This document shows positions 18,428 to 28,031 of a stretch of 64,000 bases of DNA, piece after piece. The DNA is taken from positions 62,001 through 126,000 of the forward strand of contig NZ_BSRG01000004.1 in the NCBI RefSeq assembly GCF_040363165.1, in the 5' to 3' direction. The stretch comes from Thermus sp. LT1-2-5 (lineage in GTDB: Bacteria > Deinococcota > Deinococci > Deinococcales > Thermaceae). Position 1 is the first letter of the stretch; each line of letters begins with the position of its first letter. The notes under the pieces were generated by a model. That model had not been told where the DNA came from and made no database searches. It worked only from the letters and a program-made list of their open reading frames with translations. The translations under genes and the position numbers were made by a program.

Positions 18428-18748
18428 ATGGAGGACCTAGAGATCGTCTGTCCGGTGTGCGGCGAGGCCAGCGTGGTGCTGGCCGAGGACCTGGAGACCC
18501 TCGAGGTGGGGGACGTCTTGGAGTGCGAGGCCTGCGGGGCCTTTTTGGAGGTGACCTCCCTGGACCCCTTGGAGGTGGAGGTGACGGAGGAGGGCCTGGA
18601 GGGCTTCTTCGTGGACTGCCCCCGTTGCGGCTACACCTTTGAGGTGTCCGAGGAGGACCAAGGCCAAGAGGTGCAGTGCCCCGAGTGCGGCTTTAGCTTT
18701 GTCCCCGACTGGAGCGAAGTGGAAGAAGAGGAGGACGAGGAATGGTAG
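18428..18748 (+). CDS. OrfE: double zinc-ribbon protein related to LysW
   Basis: 106 residues. Residues 8-55 (CPVCG ... [18 protein letters not shown]) align with the whole zinc-ribbon part of LysW (CPECG ... [18 protein letters not shown]) with a five-residue insertion. Residues 62-92 form a second ribbon, CPRC ... CPEC. The tail is highly acidic and ends in EEW rather than the LysW EDWGE, so it lacks the same C-terminal Glu carrier context. It occupies the orfE position of the T. thermophilus lysine cluster. Function not known to me; a regulator or scaffold for the carrier enzymes is an inference. Confidence 0.8.
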   Translation: MEDLEIVCPVCGEASVVLAEDLETLEVGDVLECEACGAFLEVTSLDPLEVEVTEEGLEGFFVDCPRCGYTFEVSEEDQGQEVQCPECGFSFVPDWSEVEEEEDEEW

Positions 18749-18906
18749 CCACGTGCCCGGAGTGCGGAGCCGAGATCCGTTTGGAGAACCCCGAGCTGGG
18801 GGAGCTTGTGGTCTGCGAGGACTGCGGCGCCGAGTTAGAGGTGGTGGGGCTTGACCCCTTGCGCCTCGAGCCCGCCCCCGAGGAGGCGGAGGACTGGGGC
18901 GAGTGA
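18742..18906 (+). CDS. lysW: LysW amino-group carrier protein
   Basis: 54 residues, starting inside orfE (7-bp overlap). A zinc ribbon CPEC ... CEDC supports a short acidic chain ending in EDWGE. The gamma-carboxyl of the terminal Glu54 carries alpha-aminoadipate through the phosphorylation, reduction and transamination steps of lysine synthesis, protecting its amino group and guiding the enzymes by charge. Confidence 0.96.
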   Translation: MVATCPECGAEIRLENPELGELVVCEDCGAELEVVGLDPLRLEPAPEEAEDWGE

Positions 18907-18920
18907 GCCCATGAAGCCTC

Positions 18921-18944
18921 GGGGAAGGCCAGAAGGCCTTCCCC
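18921..18944 (+). terminator. Terminator-like hairpin between lysW and lysX
   Basis: Perfect 10-bp stem GGGGAAGGCC/GGCCTTCCCC with an AGAA loop, followed by CTTTCT. It ends 12 nt before the lysX ATG. It may end part of the transcripts after lysW, raising carrier over enzyme dose, or protect an upstream mRNA end. Confidence 0.6.
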
Positions 18945-18956
18945 CTTTCTAAAGCC

Positions 18957-20829
<1,873 letters not shown>

Positions 20830-20839
20830 GAGGCGCACC

Positions 20840-21649
20840 ATGATCGTGGTCAAGGTGGGCGGCGCAGAAGGCATCGACTACGAGGCGGTGGCCAAGGACG
20901 CGGCTTCCTTGTGGCGGGAAGGGGTGCGGCTCATCCTGGTCCACGGAGGGAGCAGCGAAACCAACAAGGTGGCGGAGGCCCTGGGCCACCCGCCCCGCTT
21001 CCTCACCCATCCCGGGGGGCAGGTGAGCCGCCTCACGGACCGCAGGACCCTGGAGATCTTTGAGATGGTCTACGGCGGCCTGGTGAACAAGCGCCTGGTG
21101 GAGCTTTTGCAACGGGAAGGGGCCAACGCCATCGGCCTTTCCGGCTTGGACGGGAGGCTTCTTGTGGGCCGCAGGAAGACTGCGGTGAAGTACGTGGAAG
21201 ACGGCAAGATCAAGATCCACCGCGGGGACTACACGGGCACGGTGGAGGCGGTGAACCGGGCGCTTTTGGACCTCCTCCTAGGGGCGGGCTACCTCCCCGT
21301 CCTCACCCCGCCCGCCCTGAGCTACGAGAACGAGGCCATCAACACCGATGGGGACCAGATCGCTGCCCTCCTCGCCACCACCTACCAAGCGGAGGCCCTG
21401 GTCTACCTCTCCAACGTGCCAGGGCTTTTGGCCCGCTACCCGGACGAGGCCAGCCTGGTGCGGGAAATCCCCGTGGAAAAGGTGGAAGACCCCGAGTACC
21501 TGGCCCTGGCCCAGGGGCGGATGAAGCGCAAGGTCATGGGGGCGGTGGAGGCGGTGCGGGGTGGGGTAAAGCGGGTGGTCTTTGCCGACGCTCGGGTGGA
21601 AAACCCCATCCGGCGCGCCCTAGCGGGGGAGGGCACCGTGGTACGCTAG
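20840..21649 (+). CDS. lysZ: LysW-aminoadipate kinase
   Basis: 269 residues, ArgB/amino-acid kinase fold. VVKVGGAEG at residues 3-11 and [17 protein letters not shown] near 34 bind phosphate; [29 protein letters not shown] near 172-200 is the kinase C-domain signature. It phosphorylates the carrier-bound aminoadipate. AGGAGGCGC precedes the ATG. The stop is 4 bp before the branching enzyme, which has its own putative -10 box. Confidence 0.94.
   Translation: MIVVKVGGAEGIDYEAVAKDAASLWREGVRLILVHGGSSETNKVAEALGHPPRFLTHPGGQVSRLTDRRTLEIFEMVYGGLVNKRLVELLQREGANAIGLSGLDGRLLVGRRKTAVKYVEDGKIKIHRGDYTGTVEAVNRALLDLLLGAGYLPVLTPPALSYENEAINTDGDQIAALLATTYQAEALVYLSNVPGLLARYPDEASLVREIPVEKVEDPEYLALAQGRMKRKVMGAVEAVRGGVKRVVFADARVENPIRRALAGEGTVVR
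21642..21647 (+). promoter_or_regulatory. Leaderless -10 box (TACGCT) for branching enzyme
   Basis: TACGCT exactly 6 nt before the ATG at 21654, overlapping the lysZ stop. It would uncouple the glucan gene from lysine control. Confidence 0.4.
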
Positions 21650-21653
21650 GCCC

Positions 21654-23213
21654 ATGGCGCGCTTCGCCCTGGTCCTCCACGCCCACCTCCCCTACGTGCG
21701 GGCCCATGGGGTCTGGCCCTTTGGGGAGGAAACCCTTTACGAGGCCATGGCCGAAACCTACCTGCCCCTATTGCGGGCCTTGGAAAGGCTTTGGCAAGAA
21801 GGGGTGGAGGCCCGCTTCACCTTGGGGATTACCCCCATCCTGGCGGAGCAGCTGGCGGATCTTCGCATCCGCCAAGGGTTTTCCGCCTATGCCAAAGACC
21901 GCTTGGAGCGGGCCCAAGGGGACTACCTCCGCTACCAGGGCACCCACCTGGAAAAAAGCGCCCGCCACCAGGTGGCCTTCTGGGAACTCACCCTGGACCA
22001 CTTCCATTCCCTTTCCGGGGAGCTCCTGCCCGCCTTCCGCCGGGCCCAGGACCGGGGGCAGGTGGAGCTCATTGCCTCCAACGCCACCCACGGCTACTCG
22101 CCCCTCCTCGGCTACGACGAGGCCCTTTGGGCCCAGATCAAGACCGGGGTGGCCACCCACCGCCGCCACTTCGCCCAGCACCCCACGGGCTTTTGGCTCC
22201 CCGAGATGGCCTACCGTCCCAAGGGGCCTTGGAAGCCTCCGGTGGAAGGCCCTCCAGAGGGGCCTAGGGCTGGGGTGGATGAGCTCTTGATGCGGGCGGG
22301 TATCCGCTACACCTTCGTGGACGCCCACCTGGTCCAGGGGGGTAAGCCCCTTTCCCCCTATGGGGAGGCCAGCTTGGGGCCGGTGGAAAGCGGGGAGGCC
22401 ACCTTTTACGTGCACGAGCTGGAGTCGGGGCTTCGGGTTCTCGCCCGCAATCTGGAAACGTCCCTCCAGGTTTGGAGTGCCGACTACGGCTACCCGGGGG
22501 AAGGCCTTTACCGCGAGTTCCACCGCAAGGACCCCCTTTCCGGCCTCCACCACTGGCGGGTTACCCACCGCCAGGCGGACTTGGCCGCCAAGGCCCCCTA
22601 TGACCCCGAGGCGGCCTTCGCCAAGGTGCGGGAGCACGCCGCCCACTTCGTGGCCCTGGTGGCCCACCTCGCCCGCCGCCATCCCCATGGGGTCATCCTG
22701 GCCCCTTACGACGCCGAGCTTTTCGGCCACTGGTGGTACGAGGGGGTGGCTTGGCTCGAGGAGGTGTTGCGGCGCCTGGCCCGGGCAGAAGGGGTGAAGG
22801 CGGTGACGGCCAAGGAGGCGGTGCAGGGGCCCGCCGTGCGCACCGCCTTACCCGAGGGGTCCTGGGGCCGGGGCGGGGACCATCGGGTCTGGCTCAACGA
22901 GGCCACCTGGGACTACTGGCGGCAGGTCTACCGGGCGGAAAGGGCCATGCGGGAGGCGGTGCGGCGGGGAGTGCTGCCGTCCCAGGTGCTGCAGCAGGCC
23001 ATGCGGGAGCTTCTCCTTCTGGAGGCTTCCGATTGGCCTTTCCTCATAGACACCGGCCAGGCCAAGGAGTACGCCGAGGAGCGGTACCGGGCCCACGCCG
23101 AGCGCTTCTTCCGCCTTCTGAGAGGGGTTTCCCCGGAGGAGCTAAAGGAGCTCGAGGAGCGGGACAACCCCTTTCCCGAGGCGGACTTCAGGCTTTACCA
23201 GGAGCTAGGATAA
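21654..23213 (+). CDS. 1,4-alpha-glucan branching enzyme, GH57 family
   Basis: 519 residues. The GH57 motifs are all visible: HAHLPYVR at residues 9-16, [11 protein letters not shown] near 142, nucleophile Glu184 in GFWLPEMAY, and acid/base Asp353 in [12 protein letters not shown]. Both catalytic positions coincide with those known for the T. thermophilus GH57 branching enzyme. It forms alpha-1,6 branches in glycogen-type glucans in the cytoplasm. It follows the lysine genes by 4 bp but is functionally unrelated, so any co-transcription is likely incidental. Confidence 0.94.
   Translation: MARFALVLHAHLPYVRAHGVWPFGEETLYEAMAETYLPLLRALERLWQEGVEARFTLGITPILAEQLADLRIRQGFSAYAKDRLERAQGDYLRYQGTHLEKSARHQVAFWELTLDHFHSLSGELLPAFRRAQDRGQVELIASNATHGYSPLLGYDEALWAQIKTGVATHRRHFAQHPTGFWLPEMAYRPKGPWKPPVEGPPEGPRAGVDELLMRAGIRYTFVDAHLVQGGKPLSPYGEASLGPVESGEATFYVHELESGLRVLARNLETSLQVWSADYGYPGEGLYREFHRKDPLSGLHHWRVTHRQADLAAKAPYDPEAAFAKVREHAAHFVALVAHLARRHPHGVILAPYDAELFGHWWYEGVAWLEEVLRRLARAEGVKAVTAKEAVQGPAVRTALPEGSWGRGGDHRVWLNEATWDYWRQVYRAERAMREAVRRGVLPSQVLQQAMRELLLLEASDWPFLIDTGQAKEYAEERYRAHAERFFRLLRGVSPEELKELEERDNPFPEADFRLYQELG
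23206..23211 (+). promoter_or_regulatory. Leaderless -10 box (TAGGAT) for nitrilase-nadE pair
   Basis: TAGGAT exactly 6 nt before the GTG at 23218, overlapping the branching-enzyme stop. Confidence 0.5.
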
Positions 23214-23217
23214 GGCT

Positions 23218-24093
23218 GTGGTCCGGCACGCCATCCTCCAGTTCCGGCCGGAAAAGGGAAGGTTGCGGGAGAGCCTGGCCCGCCTCAAGGAGGCCCTAAG
23301 CCTCCTCAGGCCCCATGCCCCCGAGGTGGTGGTCCTCCCCGAAACCGCCCTCACCGGCTACTTCCTGCAAGGTGGGGTGCGGGAGCTTGCCCTGACCCGC
23401 CACGAGCTCTTGGAGCTTCTCTCCCAGGTGCACCGGGAGGTGGGCTGGGAGGGGCTTTTGGACGTGGTGGTGGGATTTTACGAGCGGGACGAGGGGGCTT
23501 ACTACAACAGCGCCGCCTACTTGGAGCTTCCCCACCGGGTGGTCCACGTTCATCGCAAGGTCTTCCTCCCCACCTACGGGGTCTTTGATGAGGAGCGCTA
23601 TCTGGCCCGGGGGCGGCGGGTGGAGGCCTTTAACACCCGTTTCGGCCGGGCCGCCATCCTCATCTGCGAGGACTTCTGGCACTCCGTCACCGCCACCATC
23701 GCTGCCCTGGACGGGGCGGAGGTCATCTACGTGCCGGCGGCAAGCCCGGCCAGGGGCTTCCAGGGGGAGCGCCCGGAGAACGTGGCCCGCTGGCGCACCC
23801 TGGCCCAGGCGGTGGCGGCGGAGCACGGGGTCTACGTGGTCCTGGCCAGCCTGGTGGGGTTTGAGGGGGGGAAGGGGATGAGCGGGGGGAGCCTGGTGGC
23901 GGGCCCCGAGGGGCGGATTCTGGCCGAGGCGCCCCTTTTTGAGGAGGCGGCCTTGCTCTTCCTCCTGGACCGGGAGCGGATCCCCCCGGTGCGCTACGAT
24001 AGCCCCCTCCTTTCCGACCTCGAGGCGGGCCTACCCCTTCTGCTCCCCGACCTCACCCGGGTTCTCAACGGGAGGCGGCATGAGGCTTCTTGA
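23218..24093 (+). CDS. Carbon-nitrogen hydrolase (glutaminase-like partner of NAD synthetase)
   Basis: 291 residues of the nitrilase superfamily with the catalytic triad in place: Glu in VLPETALTGYF (near residue 41), Lys in HRKVFLPTYGVFDEER (near 110), and Cys in LICEDFWHSVTA (near 148). This is the sequence type found as the N-terminal amidase domain of glutamine-dependent NAD synthetases. Here it is a separate gene overlapping nadE by 14 bp, so it probably supplies ammonia to NadE from glutamine. The GTG start is supported by TAGGAT 6 nt upstream. Confidence 0.9.
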   Translation: MVRHAILQFRPEKGRLRESLARLKEALSLLRPHAPEVVVLPETALTGYFLQGGVRELALTRHELLELLSQVHREVGWEGLLDVVVGFYERDEGAYYNSAAYLELPHRVVHVHRKVFLPTYGVFDEERYLARGRRVEAFNTRFGRAAILICEDFWHSVTATIAALDGAEVIYVPAASPARGFQGERPENVARWRTLAQAVAAEHGVYVVLASLVGFEGGKGMSGGSLVAGPEGRILAEAPLFEEAALLFLLDRERIPPVRYDSPLLSDLEAGLPLLLPDLTRVLNGRRHEAS

Positions 24094-24925
24094 GGCGCCA
24101 AAGGCGCACGAGGTGTTGGAGCTCAACTGGCCCCTGGTGGCGGACTTCCTCACCCGCTTCATCCGGGAGGAGCTGGCCTGGCGGGGGTACGCCAAGGCCC
24201 TGGTGGCGGTCTCGGGGGGGGTGGACTCCGCCACCACCTTGGCCCTGGCGGTGCGGGCCCTGGGGCCGGAGAACGTCCACGCCCTTTTCCTGCCCCATCG
24301 GGACTCGAGTCCCCTTTCCCGGGAGCACGCCCACCTGGTGGCCCAGACCTTTGGTGTGGCCCTGGAGGAGGTGGACATCACCCCCATGGTGGAGGGGTAC
24401 GCCGCCCTTACCCCCGACCTCACCCCCCACCGCAAGGGGAACGTCATGGCCCGGGCCCGGATGATCGTTCTCTTCGATAAGTCCGAGGCCTACAAGGCCC
24501 TCCCCCTGGGCACGGGCAACAAGACGGAGCGCCTTTTCGGCTACTTTACCTGGCACGGGGACGACACCCCCCCCGTGAACCCCTTGGGGGACCTCTACAA
24601 GACCCAGGTCTGGCGCTTGGCGGAGTACCTGCGGGTGCCCGAGGCGGTGGTGAAAAAGCCCCCCACCGCCGACCTCATCCCCGGCCAGACGGACGAGGGG
24701 GACCTGGGGGTGCGCTACCTGCGGGCGGACGTAATCCTGGAGCACTACCTCAAGGGCTACCCCGACGCCTACATCCTGAGCCTGGGCTACACCGAGGAGG
24801 AGGTCCGGCGGGTCAAGGAACGGGTGAACCGCACCCACTGGAAGCGGGCCCTGCCCACCGTGGCCCTCCTTTCCTCCACCGCCATCGGGGAGTTTTACCT
24901 GAGGCCCTTGGACTTTAGGCTTTAA
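24080..24925 (+). CDS. nadE: NAD+ synthetase
   Basis: 281 residues. The PP-loop AVSGGVDSATTLALA near residue 47 binds ATP; ARARMIVLFDKSEAYKALPLGTGNKTERLFGYFTWHGD near 127-165 and the PSADL-like PTADLIPGQTDEGDLG stretch near 194 are NadE signatures. It amidates deamido-NAD in the last step of NAD synthesis. The ATG at 24080 overlaps the amidase gene, and a longer upstream extension is not needed. The split of the two domains into coupled genes is known in several lineages. Confidence 0.94.
   Translation: MRLLEAPKAHEVLELNWPLVADFLTRFIREELAWRGYAKALVAVSGGVDSATTLALAVRALGPENVHALFLPHRDSSPLSREHAHLVAQTFGVALEEVDITPMVEGYAALTPDLTPHRKGNVMARARMIVLFDKSEAYKALPLGTGNKTERLFGYFTWHGDDTPPVNPLGDLYKTQVWRLAEYLRVPEAVVKKPPTADLIPGQTDEGDLGVRYLRADVILEHYLKGYPDAYILSLGYTEEEVRRVKERVNRTHWKRALPTVALLSSTAIGEFYLRPLDFRL
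24916..24921 (+). promoter_or_regulatory. Possible leaderless -10 box (TAGGCT) after nadE
   Basis: TAGGCT 7 nt before the ATG of the 31-codon ORF, inside the end of nadE. Confidence 0.3.
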
Positions 24926-24928
24926 GCT

Positions 24929-25024
24929 ATGGCGCGGCAGGTGGGTAAAGCGGGAAAGACGCTAGCAAAAGGCTCTGGTGCCCCAGAGAGGGTGGCGGAG
25001 CTTTTGGAAAGGAGGATAAAGTGA
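24929..25024 (+). CDS. Hypothetical 31-residue basic peptide
   Basis: A 31-codon frame (MARQVGKAGKTLAKG..., ending ELLERRIK) fills the gap between nadE and the CoA-binding gene exactly, its TGA overlapping the next ATG by one base. The product is basic and likely helical. A TAGGCT box 7 nt before the ATG is compatible with leaderless expression. I do not recognise a family. The AAAGGAGGATAA inside it is the ribosome site of the next gene, so it may simply couple translation. Confidence 0.4.
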   Translation: MARQVGKAGKTLAKGSGAPERVAELLERRIK

Positions 25025-25446
25025 TGGACGACCGGGCGTTGCGGGCCTATCTGGAAAGGGCCCGGACCATTGCCGTGCTCGGGGCCCACAAGGACCCTTC
25101 CCGCCCCGCCCATTACGTGCCCAAGTACCTCTGGGGAGAGGGCTACCGCATCCTGCCCGTAAACCCCCGCTTCGCCGGGGAGGAGCTCTTTGGGGAGAGG
25201 GTAGCGGCAAGCCTTGCCGAGCTTCAGGGCCCGGTGGACATCCTGGACGTTTTCCGCCCCCCTTCCGCCCTCCTGGACCACCTCCCGGAGATCCTCGCCC
25301 TAAGGCCCGGCCTGGTCTGGCTCCAGTCGGGGATCGCCCACCCCGGCTTTGAGGGGGCCCTCAGGGAGGCGGGCATCCCCGTGGTGGCGGACCGCTGCCT
25401 CATGGTGGAGCACAGGCGCCTCTTCCGGGGCCCCATTCCCCTCTAG
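25024..25446 (+). CDS. CoA-binding (Rossmann) protein, YccU type
   Basis: 140 residues. TIAVLGAHKDPSRPAHYVPKYL near residue 15 is the nucleotide/CoA-binding loop, and VDILDVFRPPSALLDHL and WLQSGIAH follow as in the succinyl-CoA ligase alpha-like CoA-binding domain. A T. thermophilus homologue has been structurally studied as a CoA-binding protein; its cellular role is open. The ATG at 25024 is preferred to a GTG one codon earlier because GGAGG lies 7 nt upstream. Confidence 0.87.
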   Translation: MDDRALRAYLERARTIAVLGAHKDPSRPAHYVPKYLWGEGYRILPVNPRFAGEELFGERVAASLAELQGPVDILDVFRPPSALLDHLPEILALRPGLVWLQSGIAHPGFEGALREAGIPVVADRCLMVEHRRLFRGPIPL

Positions 25447-25447
25447 C

Positions 25448-26425
25448 GTGGAAGCCTGGCAGAAGGCCCTCCTCGCCTGGTACCGGCAAAACGCCCGGCC
25501 CCTTCCCTGGCGGAGGGAGAAGGACCCCTACCGCATCCTGGTTTCCGAGGTCCTCCTGCAGCAGACCCGGGTGGCCCAGGCCATCCCCTACTACCGCCGC
25601 TTCTTGGAGCGCTTTCCCACCCTAAAGGACCTGCGGGAAGCCCCCTTGGAGGAAGTCCTAAGGGTGTGGCAGGGGGCGGGCTACTACCGAAGGGCGGAGC
25701 ACCTCCACCGCCTGAGCCAGGAGGTGGAGGCCCTTCCCCCAAGCTTCGCCGAGCTTACGAAGCTTCCTGGCCTGGGCCCCTACACCGCGGCGGCGGTGGC
25801 CGCCATCGCTTTTGGGGAAAGGGTGGCGGCGGTGGACGGGAACGTGCGGCGGGTGCTCGCCCGCCTCTTCGCCCTGGAAAACCCCTCGCCCCGGGAGCTC
25901 TTTTCCCTGGCCCAGGGGCTTCTCCCTAAGGGGGAGAGCCCCGGGGAGTGGAACCAGGCCCTGATGGAACTTGGGGCTTTGGTCTGCCTACCCCGGAAGC
26001 CCCTTTGCCCCGTCTGCCCCCTCGCCGCCTTCTGCCGGGGCAGGGAGGACCCTGGGCGCTACCCCAGGCCGAGGAGGCGGGAGGTGCGGGAGGAGCGCCT
26101 CGCCGCCTTGGTCCTCCTGGGGAGGCGGGGGGTGTACCTGGAGCGCCTTGCGGGCCGCTTCCGGGGGCTTTACGGGGTGCCCCTTTTGCCGGAAGGGGAG
26201 CTTGCGGCGCGGGCCCAGGCCTTCGGCGTGGCGCCCCGGTACCTGGCCGAGGTGCGCCACGCCCTCACCCACCGCCGGCTTCGGGTCTTGGTATACGGCG
26301 CCCCGTGGGATGGGGAGGGGGAAGACCCGAAGGCCAAGCCCTTACCCAAGCTCATGGAGAAGATACTCCGCCAGGCGCTTCCCCTCCTGGCTCATGAGGG
26401 CGTAGTCCCCTTCCCGGACGCATAG
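25448..26425 (+). CDS. mutY: A/G-specific adenine glycosylase
   Basis: 325 residues. Helix-hairpin-helix LPGLGPYTAAAVAAIAFG near residue 107 is followed by the catalytic Asp region VDGNVRRVLARLF. The catalytic Glu lies in VSEVLLQQTR. The 4Fe-4S cluster ligands are C-x6-C-x2-C-x5-C (CLPRKPLCPVCPLAAFC near 183-199). A C-terminal Nudix-like 8-oxoG recognition domain follows, with HALTHRRLRVLVY near residue 275. It removes A mispaired with 8-oxoG. The GTG start follows the previous stop by 1 bp. Its last 84 bp overlap the convergent GidA-related gene. Confidence 0.94.
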   Translation: MEAWQKALLAWYRQNARPLPWRREKDPYRILVSEVLLQQTRVAQAIPYYRRFLERFPTLKDLREAPLEEVLRVWQGAGYYRRAEHLHRLSQEVEALPPSFAELTKLPGLGPYTAAAVAAIAFGERVAAVDGNVRRVLARLFALENPSPRELFSLAQGLLPKGESPGEWNQALMELGALVCLPRKPLCPVCPLAAFCRGREDPGRYPRPRRREVREERLAALVLLGRRGVYLERLAGRFRGLYGVPLLPEGELAARAQAFGVAPRYLAEVRHALTHRRLRVLVYGAPWDGEGEDPKAKPLPKLMEKILRQALPLLAHEGVVPFPDA

Positions 26426-27040
26426 GCCCAGGGCGTGGAGGCCTTCTAGGCGCTTTAGGCGGAAGGTTTCCTCCTCCCACTCCTCGGGGTGGAAGGCGTG
26501 GTAGCGCACCCGGTAGCCCGGGGTGGTGGGGGTTTCGGGAACCTCCCTTTCCCTTTCCAGAAAGCGGAAACCCAAGGCCTTCAGGCTCTCGAAGAGGTCG
26601 GGGTAGCTCGCCTCGGAGAGCCTCCCCGCCTCCTCCTCCACCTCCCCGAGGAAGAGCCTGGCCTCGAGGAAGCTTCCCACCGCCAACACCACCCGCTCCG
26701 CCCAGGCGGGGGGGCCTTCCCAGGTCCTCACCCCCACCACCCGTTCCCCGTCCAGGAGGAGCCCCGTGGCCGTGGCCTGGAAGAGGTGGAGGCCCTTTTC
26801 CGCCTCCAAAAGGTACTTGGCCCGGGCGTGGAAGGCCCAGACCCGCTCGTCCTTTGGGTCGTAGGCCCTTTCCAGGAGGCTTCCTTTGGGAAAAGGGGGC
26901 TTGGGGGGGAGGAAGGGCATCATCACCGAGTCCAGACTCTGGGTGAGGAGCCCCACCTCCACCCCGGCCTGGGCCAGGTGCCAGGCGGCCTCGCTCCCCG
27001 CAAAGCCTGCGCCCACGATAAGAACCTGGTAGCGCCGCAT
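26342..27040 (-). CDS. GidA-related short FAD protein
   Basis: 232 residues. The N-terminal FAD motif YQVLIVGAGFAGSEAAWHLAQAGV closely resembles GidA/MnmG and TrmFO, and VVLAVGSFLEARLFLGE near residue 120 is also GidA-like, but the protein is about one third of MnmG length and lacks the C-terminal tRNA-binding domains. A T. thermophilus homologue of this size is known as a GidA-related protein. Function unknown; a stand-alone flavoprotein is likely. The ATG at 27040 is chosen; an upstream extension would run into the tRNA gene. Confidence 0.82.
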   Translation of the reverse strand: MRRYQVLIVGAGFAGSEAAWHLAQAGVEVGLLTQSLDSVMMPFLPPKPPFPKGSLLERAYDPKDERVWAFHARAKYLLEAEKGLHLFQATATGLLLDGERVVGVRTWEGPPAWAERVVLAVGSFLEARLFLGEVEEEAGRLSEASYPDLFESLKALGFRFLEREREVPETPTTPGYRVRYHAFHPEEWEEETFRLKRLEGLHALGLCVREGDYALMSQEGKRLAEYLLHELG

Positions 27041-27078
27041 GGCCTTATGAAAAAGGCCCTCCTCGAGGGAGGGCAGTT

Positions 27079-27154
27079 TGGCGGGCCGTGAAGGACTCGA
27101 ACCTCCAACCCCCGGTTTTGGAGACCGGTGCTCTGCCAATTGAGCTAACGGCCC
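27079..27154 (-). tRNA. trnW: tRNA-Trp (anticodon CCA)
   Basis: On the minus strand a 76-nt cloverleaf: acceptor GGGCCGT/ACGGCCC, D-arm GCTC..GAGC, anticodon stem CCGGT/ACCGG around CTCCAAA, T-arm GGAGG TTCGAGT CCTTC. Discriminator G is followed by an encoded CCA tail. Anticodon CCA reads UGG. A TACAAT box lies 11 nt upstream. Confidence 0.95.
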
Positions 27155-27165
27155 CCGCCTTGGGG

Positions 27166-27171
27166 ATTGTA
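27166..27171 (-). promoter_or_regulatory. -10 box (TACAAT) of tRNA-Trp
   Basis: TACAAT on the minus strand, 11 nt before the mature tRNA 5' end; the -35 is not clear. Confidence 0.45.
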
Positions 27172-27209
27172 GCACACCCCTGGCGCCAAGGGGAAGGGGG
27201 CAAGAGGCG

Positions 27210-27215
27210 TAAAAT
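27210..27215 (+). promoter_or_regulatory. Leaderless -10 box (TAAAAT) for LysM/NlpC gene
   Basis: TAAAAT exactly 6 nt before the ATG at 27222. Confidence 0.5.
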
Positions 27216-27221
27216 GGTTCC

Positions 27222-28031
27222 ATGCCCCGCCTCCTTTGCGCCCTGGCCTTCTTCCTTTTCGCCTTCGCCCAGGAGGCCACGCACCTGGTGGTTCCCGGGG
27301 ACACTCTCTTTTCCCTTGCCCGCCGCTACGGGACCACGGTGGAGGAGCTCATGCGGCTCAACGGGTTGGAAAGCTTCCTCATCCGGCCAGGCCAAGTGCT
27401 GAAGGTGAGGCCCAAGGAGGCCCCTGTCCACGTGGTGGCCCCCGGGGACACCCTCTTTTCCCTTGCCCGCCGCTATGGGACCACGGTGGAGGAGCTCATG
27501 CGCCTCAATGGCCTCGTCTCCCCTGAGCTCAAGGTGGGGCAGGCCCTCCGGCTTCCCGCAAACGCCCAGGAGGCCCCGCCTGCCCCAGGGGGGGAGGTGG
27601 AGGGGGAAGAGGAGTGGAACCCCGAAAGCCCCCTCTTGCGGGCGGTGCTCCGCTACCTGGGGGTGCCTTACAAGTACGGGGCCAACTCGCCTTTAGCCCT
27701 GGACTGCTCCGCCTTCGTGGCCCAGGTGTATGCGGAGCTGGGCGTGGCCCTACCCCGCACCACAAGGGAGCAGTACCAGGCCCTCGCCCCCGTGGATACC
27801 CTCCGCCCTGGAGACCTGGTCTTCTTTAGTTTCGGGGGCAAGGAGGTGGATCACGTGGGCCTCTACCTGGGCCGGGGGGTTTTCGCCCACGCCTCGAGCT
27901 ACGGGAGCCGGGTGGTGATAGAGAGCCTCGAGGCGCCCTTCTACCAAAAGGTCTACCGGGGGGCGCGGCGGGTGGTACAGGAGGCTACGGCCAGTCCGGG
28001 ATCTCCCTCCGGGCCTTCCTCAGGGCGGTGA
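27222..28031 (+). CDS. Secreted LysM-NlpC/P60 peptidoglycan endopeptidase
   Basis: 269 residues. Signal peptide (PRLLCALAFFLFAFAQ, cleavage near residue 17), then two nearly identical LysM repeats (about 20-62 and 70-111, each with PGDTLFSLARRYGTTVEELMRLNG), a linker, and an NlpC/P60 domain (about 135-255). The catalytic Cys is in LDCSAFV and the His in DHVGLYLG; a third polar residue lies in AHASSYG. It should bind glycan chains through LysM and cut stem-peptide bonds. The last 47 bp overlap the convergent nitroreductase gene. Confidence 0.92.
   Translation: MPRLLCALAFFLFAFAQEATHLVVPGDTLFSLARRYGTTVEELMRLNGLESFLIRPGQVLKVRPKEAPVHVVAPGDTLFSLARRYGTTVEELMRLNGLVSPELKVGQALRLPANAQEAPPAPGGEVEGEEEWNPESPLLRAVLRYLGVPYKYGANSPLALDCSAFVAQVYAELGVALPRTTREQYQALAPVDTLRPGDLVFFSFGGKEVDHVGLYLGRGVFAHASSYGSRVVIESLEAPFYQKVYRGARRVVQEATASPGSPSGPSSGR
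27288..27366 (+). repeat. LysM direct repeat, copy A
   Basis: 79 bp almost identical to 27435-27513 (offset 147 bp), encoding the first LysM motif. Confidence 0.85.
27435..27513 (+). repeat. LysM direct repeat, copy B
   Basis: Second copy of the 79-bp LysM unit; differences are mostly synonymous, pointing to recent duplication or gene conversion. Confidence 0.85.
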
